Positions 1-8,407 of a stretch of 53,805 nucleotides of DNA are shown one piece after another. The translations under genes and the position numbers were made by a program. Source of the DNA: Caenispirillum bisanense (GTDB lineage Bacteria > Pseudomonadota > Alphaproteobacteria > Rhodospirillales > UBA2165). The stretch's first letter is position 1, and each line of letters opens with the position of its first letter. The notes under the pieces are model-generated. The model was not told the origin of the DNA and did not search any database. It worked only from the letters and a program-made list of their open reading frames with translations. The stretch is from assembly GCA_945877815.1 (NCBI GenBank), contig CAMDWJ010000028.1, positions 1 through 53,805 of the forward strand, in the 5' to 3' direction.

Positions 1-367
1 TTTCCACGGAGATTCCAAGCCAAGCCCAAGGGCCAAAACGTCCCCAGCTTCCATCGACCAACCTCCCATGCTGAAACCAACCCAGCATGAAAGGCGCAAA
101 ACCCACTTTCAACAGTTCTTCAATTCCATTCCAAACGTCGAGGAGCCAGTTTAATCAGCCGATGTACCGATCAGGGCTTCCGAGTAAAGCTGCCGCAGCA
201 CGTTCTCCCTATATTCAAGGTGACTATAAAATGAGCTGCGAATTTTGACGATGCTTTTTTGAGCAAAATTATCCACAATGAGTCTTATTTGTTGTGGATC
301 GTGGCATAAATGTTACAAGCAGGCTACGTTTTGTCCCACATTTCGATATGCATTCCGGAGAAAGAGT
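1..367. other. Non-coding leader region at window edge
   Basis: I find no convincing gene in this stretch upstream of ubiK. It is AT-richer towards its right end and carries a DnaA-box-like inverted pair, listed separately. Positions 133-149, read on the minus strand, match a 17-base string near the right end of the window. The left part could hold the end of a transcript that begins outside the window. Confidence 0.5.
269..301. promoter_or_regulatory. Inverted pair of DnaA-box-like sites
   Basis: TTATCCACA at 269-277 is an exact match to the strong DnaA box. Facing it on the minus strand is a second site at 293-301 that matches 7 of 9 positions. The arms ATCCACAA (271-278) and TTGTGGAT (292-299) form a perfect inverted repeat with a 13-base spacer. 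The pair lies about 70-100 bases upstream of the ubiK start, so DnaA-linked promoter control is possible. That role is inference; the inverted repeat is seen directly. Confidence 0.45.
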
Positions 368-637
368 ATGGAGAACCGCAATCGCCTCTTCGACGACGTG
401 GCAAAAGTGGCCGGCAGCGCTGCCGGGACCCTGTCAGGCCTTAAAAATGAGTTCGAATCGCGGACCCGCCAAAAATTGGACGATATCGTCGCGCGACTCG
501 ATCTCGTCACCCGCGAGGAATTCGATTCGGTGATGGCGGTCGCGATCAAGGCCCGCGAAGAACAGGAAGCCCTAACGAGGCGGCTCACCGAGCTTGAGGT
601 AGAGGTCGCTCGCCTCAAAGGCGAACGGCCCGCCTGA
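368..637 (+). CDS. ubiK: UbiK-like BMFP accessory protein (89 aa)
   Basis: This small protein of the BMFP/YqiC family is thought to assist ubiquinone biosynthesis as a membrane-associated trimer in proteobacteria. The N-terminal part (NRLFDDVAKVAGSAAGTL) is predicted to be amphipathic. The C-terminal half, from about residue 45, is a heptad-like coiled coil rich in Glu, Arg and Leu, as expected for the family. An upstream in-frame start at 278 exists, but the ATG at 368 has GGAG at 357-360 with a seven-base gap and gives the usual family length, so I chose it. The gene stands alone, with its own promoter region to the left. Confidence 0.8.
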   Translation: MENRNRLFDDVAKVAGSAAGTLSGLKNEFESRTRQKLDDIVARLDLVTREEFDSVMAVAIKAREEQEALTRRLTELEVEVARLKGERPA

Positions 638-739
638 TTTCGTCGAGTTATCCCCCACTTCCTGTTTTCGGAAGCGAATTCCATCTTGCACGCAGAATCG
701 TCTTCTGGCACGCTACTTATCGTGCAGCAATCGTCGTGA

Positions 740-757
740 AACCCCATATATGGGGTT
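740..757. promoter_or_regulatory. 18-bp perfect palindrome upstream of ybjN
   Basis: AACCCCATATATGGGGTT is a perfect two-fold palindrome between ubiK and ybjN, about 50 bases before the ybjN start. It has no T-run, so it does not look like an intrinsic terminator. An operator for a dimeric regulator is the simplest reading. Its TATA-rich centre resembles NrdR boxes in geometry, but the flanks differ and no regulator is assigned. Confidence 0.5.
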
Positions 758-804
758 AGCCACAACATTTAGCTGCACTTGGGCGGACAACCGGGAGAGC
801 ATCT

Positions 805-1308
805 GTGGCTCGCATGGCAACCCTCGAAGATATCCGCCGCGACCCGCCCATGGATACAATCGAAACTGTCATTCGCTCGCAAGGCTGGCGGTTCAGCCGG
901 GTCGAGGACGATGAAATGGCGGCCGAGGTTCAGGGTCGCTGGTGCGACTACAATCTACATTTCGCCTACGCGGGTGAGGTAGAGGCAATCCATCTGACCT
1001 GCGCCTTCGACCTGCGCGTTCCGGTCCGCAAGCGCCAGCTTGTCTTTGAACTGCTGGCTTTGATCAACGATCGCATGTGGCTCGGCCATTTCAGCCTGTG
1101 GAAGGTCGAGGGGCTGCCGATCTACCGTCACGCAATACCCTTGCGCGGCGCCGAGGGCCTAGCGCCGGAACAGGTGGAAGACCTTCTCGATGTAGCCATC
1201 GCTGAATGCGAACGATTCTATCCAGCCTTCCAATATCTGATCTGGGGTGGAAAATCGCCGGAAGAGGCCTTCGACGCCGCCATCATAGACCCCATCGGCG
1301 AAGCGTAA
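805..1308 (+). CDS. YbjN domain-containing protein
   Basis: This 167-residue cytoplasmic protein belongs to the YbjN family, a type III secretion chaperone-like fold found next to proC in many Alphaproteobacteria. Its biochemical role is not established. The centre reads as alternating strands (WCDYNLHFAY, VEAIHLTCAFDL), and the second half has the conserved NDRMWLGHFSLW segment. The GTG at 805 was chosen because GGGAG at 793-797 is correctly spaced; the ATG three codons later is too far from that site. The proC start follows seven bases after the stop, so the two are probably co-transcribed. Confidence 0.8.
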   Translation: MARMATLEDIRRDPPMDTIETVIRSQGWRFSRVEDDEMAAEVQGRWCDYNLHFAYAGEVEAIHLTCAFDLRVPVRKRQLVFELLALINDRMWLGHFSLWKVEGLPIYRHAIPLRGAEGLAPEQVEDLLDVAIAECERFYPAFQYLIWGGKSPEEAFDAAIIDPIGEA

Positions 1309-1315
1309 CTCCTTC

Positions 1316-2125
1316 ATGCTCGATTCGCTCCTGCTCGTGGGCTGCGGCAAGATGGGCACGGCCCTCCTTGCCGGCTGGATCGCGCGTGGTTTGGCGCCAT
1401 CCGACGCCTTCGTGATCGAAGCCGATAGCGCACAGCGCGACCGTATCCGGGCGATGGGCGCCGCCGTCTGGACGACACCCGAGGCGCTTACGAAAGATTT
1501 TCTGCCGGCCACCGTCGTTTTCGCGGTCAAACCACAGAGTATGGATGCGGTGGTTCCGGCCTATGCCCGATTCGCCAGGACCGCGCTTGTCGTCTCGATC
1601 GCCGCCGGGAAATCGATCACCTATTACGAAAGCCTGCTCGGTGAGAACGCCGCCATCGTGCGCGTGATGCCGAATACACCGGCTGCGGTTGGGCGCGGCA
1701 TGTCTGTCTGCGTCGCCAATGCCCATGTCAGCACAACACAGCGCGCGCGCACCGGCGATCTGATGAGCGCCGTCGGAGATGTTGCCTGGATCGAGGACGA
1801 AGCCCTGATGGATGCCGTCACGGCACTTTCCGGGAGCGGGCCGGCCTATGTCTTTCTCCTAGTCGAGTGCATGGCGCAGGCCGGCATCGCGGCCGGCCTC
1901 GACGCGGCGATTGCGATGCGCCTCGCGCGCATGACCGTGATCGGCTCGGGCGAATTGATGCATCAAATGCCAGACGATGCCGCAACGCTGCGGCGCAACG
2001 TCACGAGCCCGGGGGGCACAACCGAGGCCGCACTGAAAATCCTAATGGCTAAGCCTGGCCTCGAAGACTTGATGGTAACAGCAATCGACGCAGCCCGGCG
2101 CCGAGGGCGCGAATTGGCTGGTTGA
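1316..2125 (+). CDS. proC: Pyrroline-5-carboxylate reductase
   Basis: ProC reduces pyrroline-5-carboxylate to proline with NAD(P)H in the cytoplasm, the last step of proline biosynthesis. The N-terminal Rossmann motif VGCGKMGTALL starts near residue 8. The C-terminal dimerisation domain carries the hallmark SGSGPAYVFL, and the region ending TSPGGTTEAAL is the typical P5CR signature. The length of 269 aa is normal for the family. It lies directly after ybjN on the same strand and converges with the rpoH-like gene, whose stop is only seven bases away. Confidence 0.95.
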   Translation: MLDSLLLVGCGKMGTALLAGWIARGLAPSDAFVIEADSAQRDRIRAMGAAVWTTPEALTKDFLPATVVFAVKPQSMDAVVPAYARFARTALVVSIAAGKSITYYESLLGENAAIVRVMPNTPAAVGRGMSVCVANAHVSTTQRARTGDLMSAVGDVAWIEDEALMDAVTALSGSGPAYVFLLVECMAQAGIAAGLDAAIAMRLARMTVIGSGELMHQMPDDAATLRRNVTSPGGTTEAALKILMAKPGLEDLMVTAIDAARRRGRELAG

Positions 2126-2132
2126 CGGTTTT

Positions 2133-2969
2133 CTAGTGGATCCGAGCCAAACCGGGGCCAAGAATATCGCGTAGAGTGGACAGGGCGCGCGCTTCGAGTT
2201 GGCGGACCCGATCCTTGGACAAATTCAACTCGCGGCCGATCGAAGCCAACGTCCGTTTGGCGCCCGAGAAATATCGATTGCGGATGATGAACTGCTCGCG
2301 CGCAGGCAAACGGGCGAGCGCAAAGGCGACGACCTCAGTCATCAATTTGCGCTCGCTTTCCAACACGAGGCGATCTTCAACGCTCGGCTCCTCGTCGGCG
2401 AGACGATCTATCCAACTTGTCTCGCCCGCGCCGGTCGCCACGGGCACGTTCAACGACGTGTCGCGATGGGTCACGCGACGCGCCAGCGCGCGCACATCGG
2501 CTGCCGTCGTTTCGAACCGGTCGGCCAAGCGCTGGATGATTTCGTCGCTCAGCGCATCGGCGGTCCCGATCAGGGCCGTCAGACGACGCAGCTGCAGGAA
2601 AAGGGATTTTTGCGCCGAGGTGGTGCTGAGACGCACGAGCGACCATGAGCGTACGATATGATCGAGCATTGCGGCACGGATCCACCATACCGCATAGGTG
2701 GTCAAGCGGACATCTTTGTCGGGATTGAAACGGCGGACCGCTTGGACAAGCCCGACCATTCCTTCCTGAATAAGATCAGACATCGGAACGCCAGTGCGCC
2801 GATAGGCCTTGGCGATCCGCACGACGAAGCCGAGATGGCTGGCGACGAGCTTTTCCTCGGCCGTGGCGTCGCCAGCGCCGGCCCGGCGTGCGAGTTCGCG
2901 CTCTTCCTCACGGTCAAGTTGCCATTTGGCCGAAGTGCGACCAAGTTGTTTGGCGATCGATATAGCCAT
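2133..2969 (-). CDS. rpoH: RpoH-like heat-shock family sigma factor
   Basis: This 278-residue sigma-70 family protein has sigma-32 architecture: region 2 spans about residues 40-110 (LIQEGMVGLVQAVRRFNPDK, then TTYAVWWIRAAM and RSWSLVRL), and region 4 has the helix-turn-helix SIGRELNLSKDRVRQLEAR near the C-terminus. The RpoH-box region reads QKSLFLQLRR, which departs from the usual Q-R/K-KLFFNLR. The protein may therefore be a second, specialised RpoH paralogue (RpoH2 type). That paralogue assignment is inference; family membership is clear. The gene diverges from the TetR gene with only 33 bases between the start codons. Confidence 0.85.
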   Translation of the reverse strand: MAISIAKQLGRTSAKWQLDREEERELARRAGAGDATAEEKLVASHLGFVVRIAKAYRRTGVPMSDLIQEGMVGLVQAVRRFNPDKDVRLTTYAVWWIRAAMLDHIVRSWSLVRLSTTSAQKSLFLQLRRLTALIGTADALSDEIIQRLADRFETTAADVRALARRVTHRDTSLNVPVATGAGETSWIDRLADEEPSVEDRLVLESERKLMTEVVAFALARLPAREQFIIRNRYFSGAKRTLASIGRELNLSKDRVRQLEARALSTLRDILGPGLARIH

Positions 2970-3002
2970 ATCCTAGTCTAGCACCAGCCTCGGAGAACGG
3001 CC

Positions 3003-3632
3003 ATGGCCACCAAATCCGACGTCGATTGGACGATCATTTCCACCGCCCTGACCCTTGCCGAGACCCGCGGCTGGCGATCCGTCACTTTGGCCGAGATCGC
3101 GGCGGAGTCGGGCCAGACCCTCGGCCGAATCGCCGGCGAGTTTCCGACCAAAGACGCAATCCTGTTCGCCTTCAACCAGCGTATCGATGCCGAAATCCTC
3201 GAGGATTTCGTCGACCGGGACTCATCGGTCCGCGACCGGTTGTTCGAGCTGATGATGCGCCGGCTCGACGCGCTGGCACCGCATCGCTCCGCTATCCGCG
3301 CCATCCTGCGCGATACCGTTGGCGATCCATTGGCGACATTGTCGGGTCTCTGCGCCGTGCATCGCTCGATGTCGCTTACACTTGAAGCTGCCGGGGTTTC
3401 GGCCACCGGTCCGCTCGGCCTCTTGCGCGTCAAGGCGCTGAGCGCCCTTTATCTACGCACTCTATATATATGGCTGCGCGGCGACGATGGCGGAAATGAC
3501 CGAATAATGGCCGAACTCGACAAATCATTGGCCCGCGCCGAGCGGCTGGCCACGTCGCTCGGACAGCACGCGCGCCCCCGCACGGATCGGGCGCCGGGTT
3601 CCGAAAAAGCCGGCTCGGAGACGACGGCCTAA
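3003..3632 (+). CDS. TetR-family regulator with COQ9-like C-terminus
   Basis: This 209-residue protein has an N-terminal TetR helix-turn-helix (about residues 9-55: AETRGWRSVTLAEIAAESG and the following LGRIAGEFPTKDAILFAF). The C-terminal half resembles the COQ9-like TetR proteins of Alphaproteobacteria. Its ligand and targets are unknown. It diverges from the rpoH-like gene across a 33-base gap, so each may affect expression of the other. Its stop overlaps the convergent histidine kinase stop by four bases. The tail (about residues 185-209) is low complexity and probably disordered. Confidence 0.75.
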   Translation: MATKSDVDWTIISTALTLAETRGWRSVTLAEIAAESGQTLGRIAGEFPTKDAILFAFNQRIDAEILEDFVDRDSSVRDRLFELMMRRLDALAPHRSAIRAILRDTVGDPLATLSGLCAVHRSMSLTLEAAGVSATGPLGLLRVKALSALYLRTLYIWLRGDDGGNDRIMAELDKSLARAERLATSLGQHARPRTDRAPGSEKAGSETTA

Positions 3633-4942
3633 ATCGGCAGGACGACGCGGGCACGCAGACCGCCGGCAGGCGAATCGCCGAGGACGATATCCCCGCCGTG
3701 ACCGCGGATAACGTCACGGGCGATCGTGAGGCCCAAGCCCACGCCGCCGGTTTCGGGATTGCGTGAATTTTCGATGCGATAAAACGGCCGGAAGGCTTCC
3801 TCGCGCATATCCTCGGGTATTCCAGGACCGTCGTCGTCGACGACGATCTCGACCGTCTCGCCGCGACGACCGGCACGCACTGACACATGCTGGCCGTAGC
3901 GATCGGCATTCTCGACGAGATTCGTCACGCAGCGCTTGAAGGCGTTGGGCCGCACCGGGACGACGATATCGCCTTCGGTATGCAGATCGATGATCGCGCC
4001 CTTGCGGCGCGCCTGCACGATTACTTCGTCCAGCATCTTGGAGACGTTGGTGGGCGCCGGCGTCTCGTCACCCTCGCCGCGCGCGAAGGCCAGATAAGCG
4101 TCGAGCATGCGTTCCATCTCGGCAACGTCCGATTTGAGATAGTCGATCCCTTTCGCATGCCCCATCATTTCGAGCTGCAGCTTCATGCGGGTCAAAGGCG
4201 TGCGCAAATCGTGCGACACGCCCGACAGCATATCCGTGCGCTGGCCGATCTGGCGCTTGATTCGGTCGCGCATGGAAATGAATGCCGAAGCGGCAAGGCG
4301 CACCTCGGTGGCCCCTTCGGGCTTGAAGGTCGGCGAATCGCGCCCTTTGCCGAAATTATTGGCGGCGGCGGCGAGGCGGCGAATCGGCCGCACCTGATTG
4401 CGCATGAAGATCGCGGCGACACCGAACAGAATCATCGCGGTCCCGACCATCCAAATGACGAAGACATAGATAGTCGAGCTGAACAGACGCTTGCGGTTGG
4501 CGACGACCTCCAACACCCCATCGGACAATTGAATGGCAACGATCACCTCGCGATCGGAAGTATCGCTGTCGACCTTAAACGGCTTGCTGAGGCTCTCCTT
4601 CAAGGCCTGAACGAAATCCTCGTCGATCCCGCTTCCGCGCGGCTCGGAAACATGGGCGAGGATCTCGCCATCGCGGAATCTCGCCTCGATCGCGAACGCC
4701 GCCGAAGCAAGACTCAGCGTGCTCGATCGTTCTTCGCGCGACGGATATTGTTGCAGCAGCTCGACGATCGCCACGACGTCGCCTGCTAGGCCGCGGGCGA
4801 GCCGGTCGCTCACCTTCTGCCAATGGCTTTGGTAAAAGACGTAGGCCGAGACCAGCTGCAGCAAGACCAGCGGCATCACGATGATCAAGACCGACCGGCC
4901 GAACAGGCTGTGCGGCAGATATCGTTTGATTATGCTGGTCAT
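3629..4942 (-). CDS. EnvZ-type sensor histidine kinase
   Basis: This 437-residue inner-membrane kinase has transmembrane segments at about 17-37 and 155-179 enclosing a periplasmic sensor domain of about 115 residues. A HAMP linker follows. The phosphoacceptor is H244 in GVSHDLRTPLTRM. The HATPase domain shows the N-box (NLVENADRYG, N345), the DDDGPGIP G1 box and the GGVGLGLTIARDV G2 box. It lies 33 bases downstream of the response regulator gene on the same strand. EnvZ-like domain order is clear; the signal is unknown. Confidence 0.92.
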   Translation of the reverse strand: MTSIIKRYLPHSLFGRSVLIIVMPLVLLQLVSAYVFYQSHWQKVSDRLARGLAGDVVAIVELLQQYPSREERSSTLSLASAAFAIEARFRDGEILAHVSEPRGSGIDEDFVQALKESLSKPFKVDSDTSDREVIVAIQLSDGVLEVVANRKRLFSSTIYVFVIWMVGTAMILFGVAAIFMRNQVRPIRRLAAAANNFGKGRDSPTFKPEGATEVRLAASAFISMRDRIKRQIGQRTDMLSGVSHDLRTPLTRMKLQLEMMGHAKGIDYLKSDVAEMERMLDAYLAFARGEGDETPAPTNVSKMLDEVIVQARRKGAIIDLHTEGDIVVPVRPNAFKRCVTNLVENADRYGQHVSVRAGRRGETVEIVVDDDGPGIPEDMREEAFRPFYRIENSRNPETGGVGLGLTIARDVIRGHGGDIVLGDSPAGGLRARVVLPI

Positions 4943-4975
4943 GATGGGGTTCCGAGCATCGGATGCGCGATCTTC

Positions 4976-5662
4976 TCAGTCGGGGCGGAGAATGTAGCCT
5001 TGGCCGCGCACGGTTTGAAGGTAGCGCGGCAATTTGGGGTCCGGTTCGATCTTACGCCGAAGACGGGTCACTTGGACATCAATCGTTCGCTCGCCGCCGC
5101 CCGGCGCCAATATGCGGGTCAATTCCTCGCGGCTGAATACGGTGCCCGGCCGCTCTGCCAATGTATGCAACAAACGCTGCTCGCCTGTTGTCAGCGGGAT
5201 CGACTGGCCCGCGCGGCTCAATTCGTCGCGGTCGAGATCGAAGACGACCTCGCCGAGCCGAGCCGTCGGGGGTGTCAGTTCGGCCGATCGAGGGACGCGG
5301 CGCAGAATACTGTGGATGCGAAGCACCAGTTCGCGTGGCTCGAACGGCTTGGCGAGATAATCGTCGGCACCCGCCTCGAACCCCTGGATGCGGGCTTCGG
5401 CCTCGCCCATGGCTGTCAGCATAAGGATCGGGATCGAATTGCGGCTCCGCAGCGATTGCGCAAACTGCAGCCCCGATTCACCCGGCATCATCAGATCGAG
5501 CACGATCAGATCGAAAGCAAGGACGTCCATCCTGTTGCGCGCATCGGCTGCCGACTGTGCGGCGCTGACGCGAAATCCCGATTGGGTAAGATATTCGCGC
5601 AATAGATCACGCAGTCGCGCATCGTCGTCGACAACCAGAATATGGGCGGCCTCGGCGTTCAT
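4976..5662 (-). CDS. OmpR-family response regulator
   Basis: This 228-residue protein has a receiver domain with the acidic pocket DDD at 12-14, phosphoacceptor D56 in LIVLDLMMPGESG and K105 in YLAKPFEP. A C-terminal winged-helix DNA-binding domain follows, ending with the typical TVRGQGYIL. It is the partner of the downstream sensor kinase. Its start overlaps the stop of the upstream MarR gene by four bases (ATGA type), so the three are translationally coupled. Confidence 0.93.
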   Translation of the reverse strand: MNAEAAHILVVDDDARLRDLLREYLTQSGFRVSAAQSAADARNRMDVLAFDLIVLDLMMPGESGLQFAQSLRSRNSIPILMLTAMGEAEARIQGFEAGADDYLAKPFEPRELVLRIHSILRRVPRSAELTPPTARLGEVVFDLDRDELSRAGQSIPLTTGEQRLLHTLAERPGTVFSREELTRILAPGGGERTIDVQVTRLRRKIEPDPKLPRYLQTVRGQGYILRPD

Positions 5663-6162
5663 CGGGATCGGTCGAGTCGCGCGATATCGTCGGGATCGTT
5701 GATCATGCGGCGCAGCACACGTTCGAATCCAGCGACCGCGTCCGGCCCGACATCGGAGAACGCCTCGGAAATTCTTTTGCGCTGGTCGGCCGAAACGCTC
5801 AGTTCAAGTTCGCGGCCCTTGTCGGTCAAGGTCAGATGGCGATGGCGCTTGTCGCGTGCGCCAGGATCCTGGCGCACGATCCCATCACGGATCAGCTGGC
5901 TCAGAACCCGTCCAAGGCTCTGTTTGGTGATCTTGAGGATCGCCAACAGTTCGTTCACCGTGATCCCCGGATTGCGACCGACGAAATGGATGACGCGGTG
6001 ATGGGCTCGGCCGAAATTGAGCGCGGTCAAAAGATTGTCGGGCTCGGCGATAAAGTCGCGGTATGCGAAGAAAAACAGCTCCATCGCACGACGGACATCG
6101 TCGTCGCTGGGAACCTCATCTAAGATGCGGGCAACAGGGGACAACGAACCGGCCATTGACAT
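5659..6162 (-). CDS. MarR-family transcriptional regulator
   Basis: This is a winged-helix regulator of the MarR family. The recognition region is NPGITVNELLAILKITKQSLGR, and the wing contains DPGARDKRHRHLTLT. I start it at the ATG at 6162 (167 aa), because the in-frame extension to 6243 adds a peptide atypical of the family; the ATG at 6156 is equally possible, and neither has a clear Shine-Dalgarno. It leads a MarR/response regulator/kinase operon and diverges from the aminotransferase gene. Autoregulation through the shared intergenic region is likely but inferred. Confidence 0.8.
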   Translation of the reverse strand: MSMAGSLSPVARILDEVPSDDDVRRAMELFFFAYRDFIAEPDNLLTALNFGRAHHRVIHFVGRNPGITVNELLAILKITKQSLGRVLSQLIRDGIVRQDPGARDKRHRHLTLTDKGRELELSVSADQRKRISEAFSDVGPDAVAGFERVLRRMINDPDDIARLDRSR

Positions 6163-6191
6163 GCTAAAAATTATGTAAGTGATATTGACAT
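6155..6191. promoter_or_regulatory. Direct repeat ATTGACAT in MarR/ilvE intergenic region
   Basis: ATTGACAT occurs at 6155-6162 and again at 6184-6191, 29 bases apart, in an AT-rich stretch between the divergent MarR and aminotransferase genes. The first copy overlaps the proposed MarR start codon. TTGACA-like cores could act as -35 elements for the plus-strand gene or as regulator sites. The sequence alone cannot separate these. Confidence 0.3.
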
Positions 6192-6260
6192 ATATGCCAG
6201 AAACCGGTATTCGCTGCAACAACCTTTCGTAAGATATCAACAAGCAGAAAGAATATTGCG

Positions 6261-7175
6261 ATGGCGACCACCAATTCGATACCTTTCCACGAAATGGACG
6301 GCTGGATCTGGTACGACGGCAAGCTCGTCCCGTGGAAAGACGCGAAACTCCATGTGCTTACCCATGCGCTCCATTACGCAAGCTGCGTTTTCGAGGGCGA
6401 ACGCGTATATGGCGGCCAGATTTTCAAGCTGCGTGAGCATACGAATCGCCTGATCTATTCGGCTGATCTGCTCGGCTTTGAAATTCCCTATAGCGCCGAC
6501 CAGATCGATGCGGCGTGCAAGGAAACCGCAAAGGCCAACAAAATCGACGACGGCTATGTACGGCCGGTCGCGTGGCGCGGTAGCGAGCAAATGGGCGTGT
6601 CGGCGCCCGGCACCAAGATCCATCTCGCGATCGCGGTGTGGACCTGGCCGTCCTACTTCTCGCCCGAAGCGCGCACCAAGGGCATTTCCATGGTGACGTC
6701 GAAATGGCGCCGCCCGGCACCCGATACCGCACCGGTTCATGCCAAATGCTCGGGCCTCTATATGATCTGCACGCTGTCCAAGCACGAAGCCGAAGCCAAA
6801 GGCTACGACGACGCGCTGATGCTCGATTGGAAAGGCCGCGTCGCCGAAGCAACCGGCGCCAACATATTCGTCATGTTTGGCGACAATAAAGTGATCACGC
6901 CGCCGACAGATTGTTTCCTCAACGGCATCACGCGCCAGACGGTCATGGAGCTTGCCCGCAAGCGTGGCTACGAAGTGGTCGAGCGCCACATGGAACCGGC
7001 GGAACTGAAGAACGCGAAGGAAATCTTCGTAACTGGCACCGCGGCCGAGATCACCCCGGTCGGCAAGATCGACGATATGACCTTCACACCCGGCGCGATT
7101 ACCAAGGCATTGATCGAGGATTACGACAGCCTGGTCGGACGTGTTCCAGCGAAAGCGGCGAGCGCGGCGGAATAA
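6261..7175 (+). CDS. ilvE: Branched-chain amino acid aminotransferase
   Basis: This 304-residue fold-type IV PLP enzyme interconverts Leu, Ile and Val with their 2-oxo acids. The pyridoxal lysine is K162 in VHAKCSGLYM. The following EAKGYDDALMLD and the ATGANIF and NGITRQTV segments match the family. The ATG at 6261 gives the normal length. It is divergent from the MarR-two-component operon and is followed by a DUF1491 gene after 18 bases. D-amino acid aminotransferase is the main alternative, but the overall pattern favours BCAT. Confidence 0.9.
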   Translation: MATTNSIPFHEMDGWIWYDGKLVPWKDAKLHVLTHALHYASCVFEGERVYGGQIFKLREHTNRLIYSADLLGFEIPYSADQIDAACKETAKANKIDDGYVRPVAWRGSEQMGVSAPGTKIHLAIAVWTWPSYFSPEARTKGISMVTSKWRRPAPDTAPVHAKCSGLYMICTLSKHEAEAKGYDDALMLDWKGRVAEATGANIFVMFGDNKVITPPTDCFLNGITRQTVMELARKRGYEVVERHMEPAELKNAKEIFVTGTAAEITPVGKIDDMTFTPGAITKALIEDYDSLVGRVPAKAASAAE

Positions 7176-7193
7176 CGGAGCGGCGCCAACGCA

Positions 7194-7541
7194 ATGGCGG
7201 TGGACCGGCTCAAGTCACGCATCTGGGTTCAGGCGCAGATCCGCATTTGCGATATTGCGAATCTGCCCGCCTATATCGTCAAGCGAGGCGATCCGGATGC
7301 GGGCGCGGTTATTTTGCAGCTGAGCCGGCTCGACGGCACCTCGCACGTTTTCAGCCAAGCCCGCCAAGCCGATGGCACGCCGGCCTGGGCAAAGGCGTCG
7401 GGCAGCGATGCCGAAGGCCGGCTCGCCGATGCGGACGCCCAAGCCTACATCGAGCGGCAACGCAAGTTCGACCCGGATATCTGGATCGTCGAAATCGAAG
7501 ACCCGGAGCGGCGCTACACTCTGGACGCCAAGATCGTGTAA
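7194..7541 (+). CDS. DUF1491 family protein
   Basis: This small conserved cytoplasmic protein (115 aa) matches the DUF1491 family, which is restricted mainly to Alphaproteobacteria and has no known function. It shows RIWVQAQIRICD at the start, AYIVKRGDPDAGAVILQL in the middle and DPDIWIVEIEDPERR near the end. It has neither a signal peptide nor a membrane segment. It sits between ilvE and the exported MBL-fold genes on the same strand. Confidence 0.8.
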   Translation: MAVDRLKSRIWVQAQIRICDIANLPAYIVKRGDPDAGAVILQLSRLDGTSHVFSQARQADGTPAWAKASGSDAEGRLADADAQAYIERQRKFDPDIWIVEIEDPERRYTLDAKIV

Positions 7542-7568
7542 CATGATGGCTCCCGCGAGGAGCTATTC

Positions 7569-8405
7569 ATGTCGATCATGCGTTTCGTCTCAACCCTTCT
7601 TTTGGCGACCATCGCCGCCATTGTCGCTGCCACCGGTTCCGTATCGGCCCAACAGGCCCGCCTCGCATGTGGCCAAGGCATGGTCCAGAATCATGAACCC
7701 GCGTTCAAGCGCACTGCGATCGCGCGCGTGTCGGTCGGCGCCGATCTCGTCCCCATCCGGTTCATCGGACATGCGACATTCCTGATCCGCTCGCCCCAAG
7801 GCGTGAACGTGATCACCGACTACAACGACTATTACCGCGCCGGCGTGGTGCCCGACATCGCCACCATGAACACCAATCGCGGCAATCACAGCACTTTGCA
7901 TATCGAGACCGGCGTCACCCATGCGCTGCGCGGCTGGGATACGGGCACCGGAATCCCCCACCACGATGTCACTTTCAAAGATGTGCGGGTCTACAGCGAG
8001 CCCACCAACGTCATGCCGATCGGCAACCGCTATACCAACGAAACCGCGATCTTCGTTATTCAGGTCGGCGGAATCTGTATCGCCCATCTCGGCCATACTG
8101 CGCATGCGCTCAACGAGGAAACGGTTCGGTCCCTCGGCACCATCGACGTCGCAATGACGCCGGTCGATCGCGTGGTCACGCAAAGTTATGACGAAATTTT
8201 CCACAACATCCGCCTGCTGAAACCGCGCATCGCCATCCCGATGCACGATATCGGCTGGACGACGCAGCAATTCCTGGCCGAAGCGGTAAGGTATTTTCCA
8301 ATCAAGCGCGACGTCGGCGACAGTATAGAGATCGGTCGCGACACTCTTCCCCGCGATACGGAAATCTGGGTGATGCAGCCACGCGGCCGCTTCGGAACCT
8401 ATTAG
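7569..8405 (+). CDS. Exported MBL-fold protein, UlaG-like, first copy
   Basis: This 278-residue protein has a Sec signal peptide (about residues 1-27, ending VSAQQA) and a metallo-beta-lactamase fold of the UlaG-like type. It keeps the strand motif IRFIGHATFLI, the TDYND strand end, AHLGHTAH and the late PMHD motif. The catalytic HxHxDH motif is absent: the expected place reads TMNTNRGNHST. Metal binding is therefore probably altered or partial. A good Shine-Dalgarno (GAGGAG) precedes the ATG. The second copy starts two bases after its stop, so the two are a tandem duplication in one transcript. Confidence 0.8.
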   Translation: MSIMRFVSTLLLATIAAIVAATGSVSAQQARLACGQGMVQNHEPAFKRTAIARVSVGADLVPIRFIGHATFLIRSPQGVNVITDYNDYYRAGVVPDIATMNTNRGNHSTLHIETGVTHALRGWDTGTGIPHHDVTFKDVRVYSEPTNVMPIGNRYTNETAIFVIQVGGICIAHLGHTAHALNEETVRSLGTIDVAMTPVDRVVTQSYDEIFHNIRLLKPRIAIPMHDIGWTTQQFLAEAVRYFPIKRDVGDSIEIGRDTLPRDTEIWVMQPRGRFGTY

Positions 8406-8407
8406 CC

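Noticed and set aside
269-301. Replication origin near ubiK
   Set aside because: There is only one exact DnaA box and one weak one, and no origin-linked genes (dnaA, hemE, parAB, gidA) in the window.
3887-5605. Long plus-strand open frames opposite the kinase and response regulator genes
   Set aside because: They are antisense shadows of two clearly recognised genes, with no family resemblance or ribosome-binding sites.
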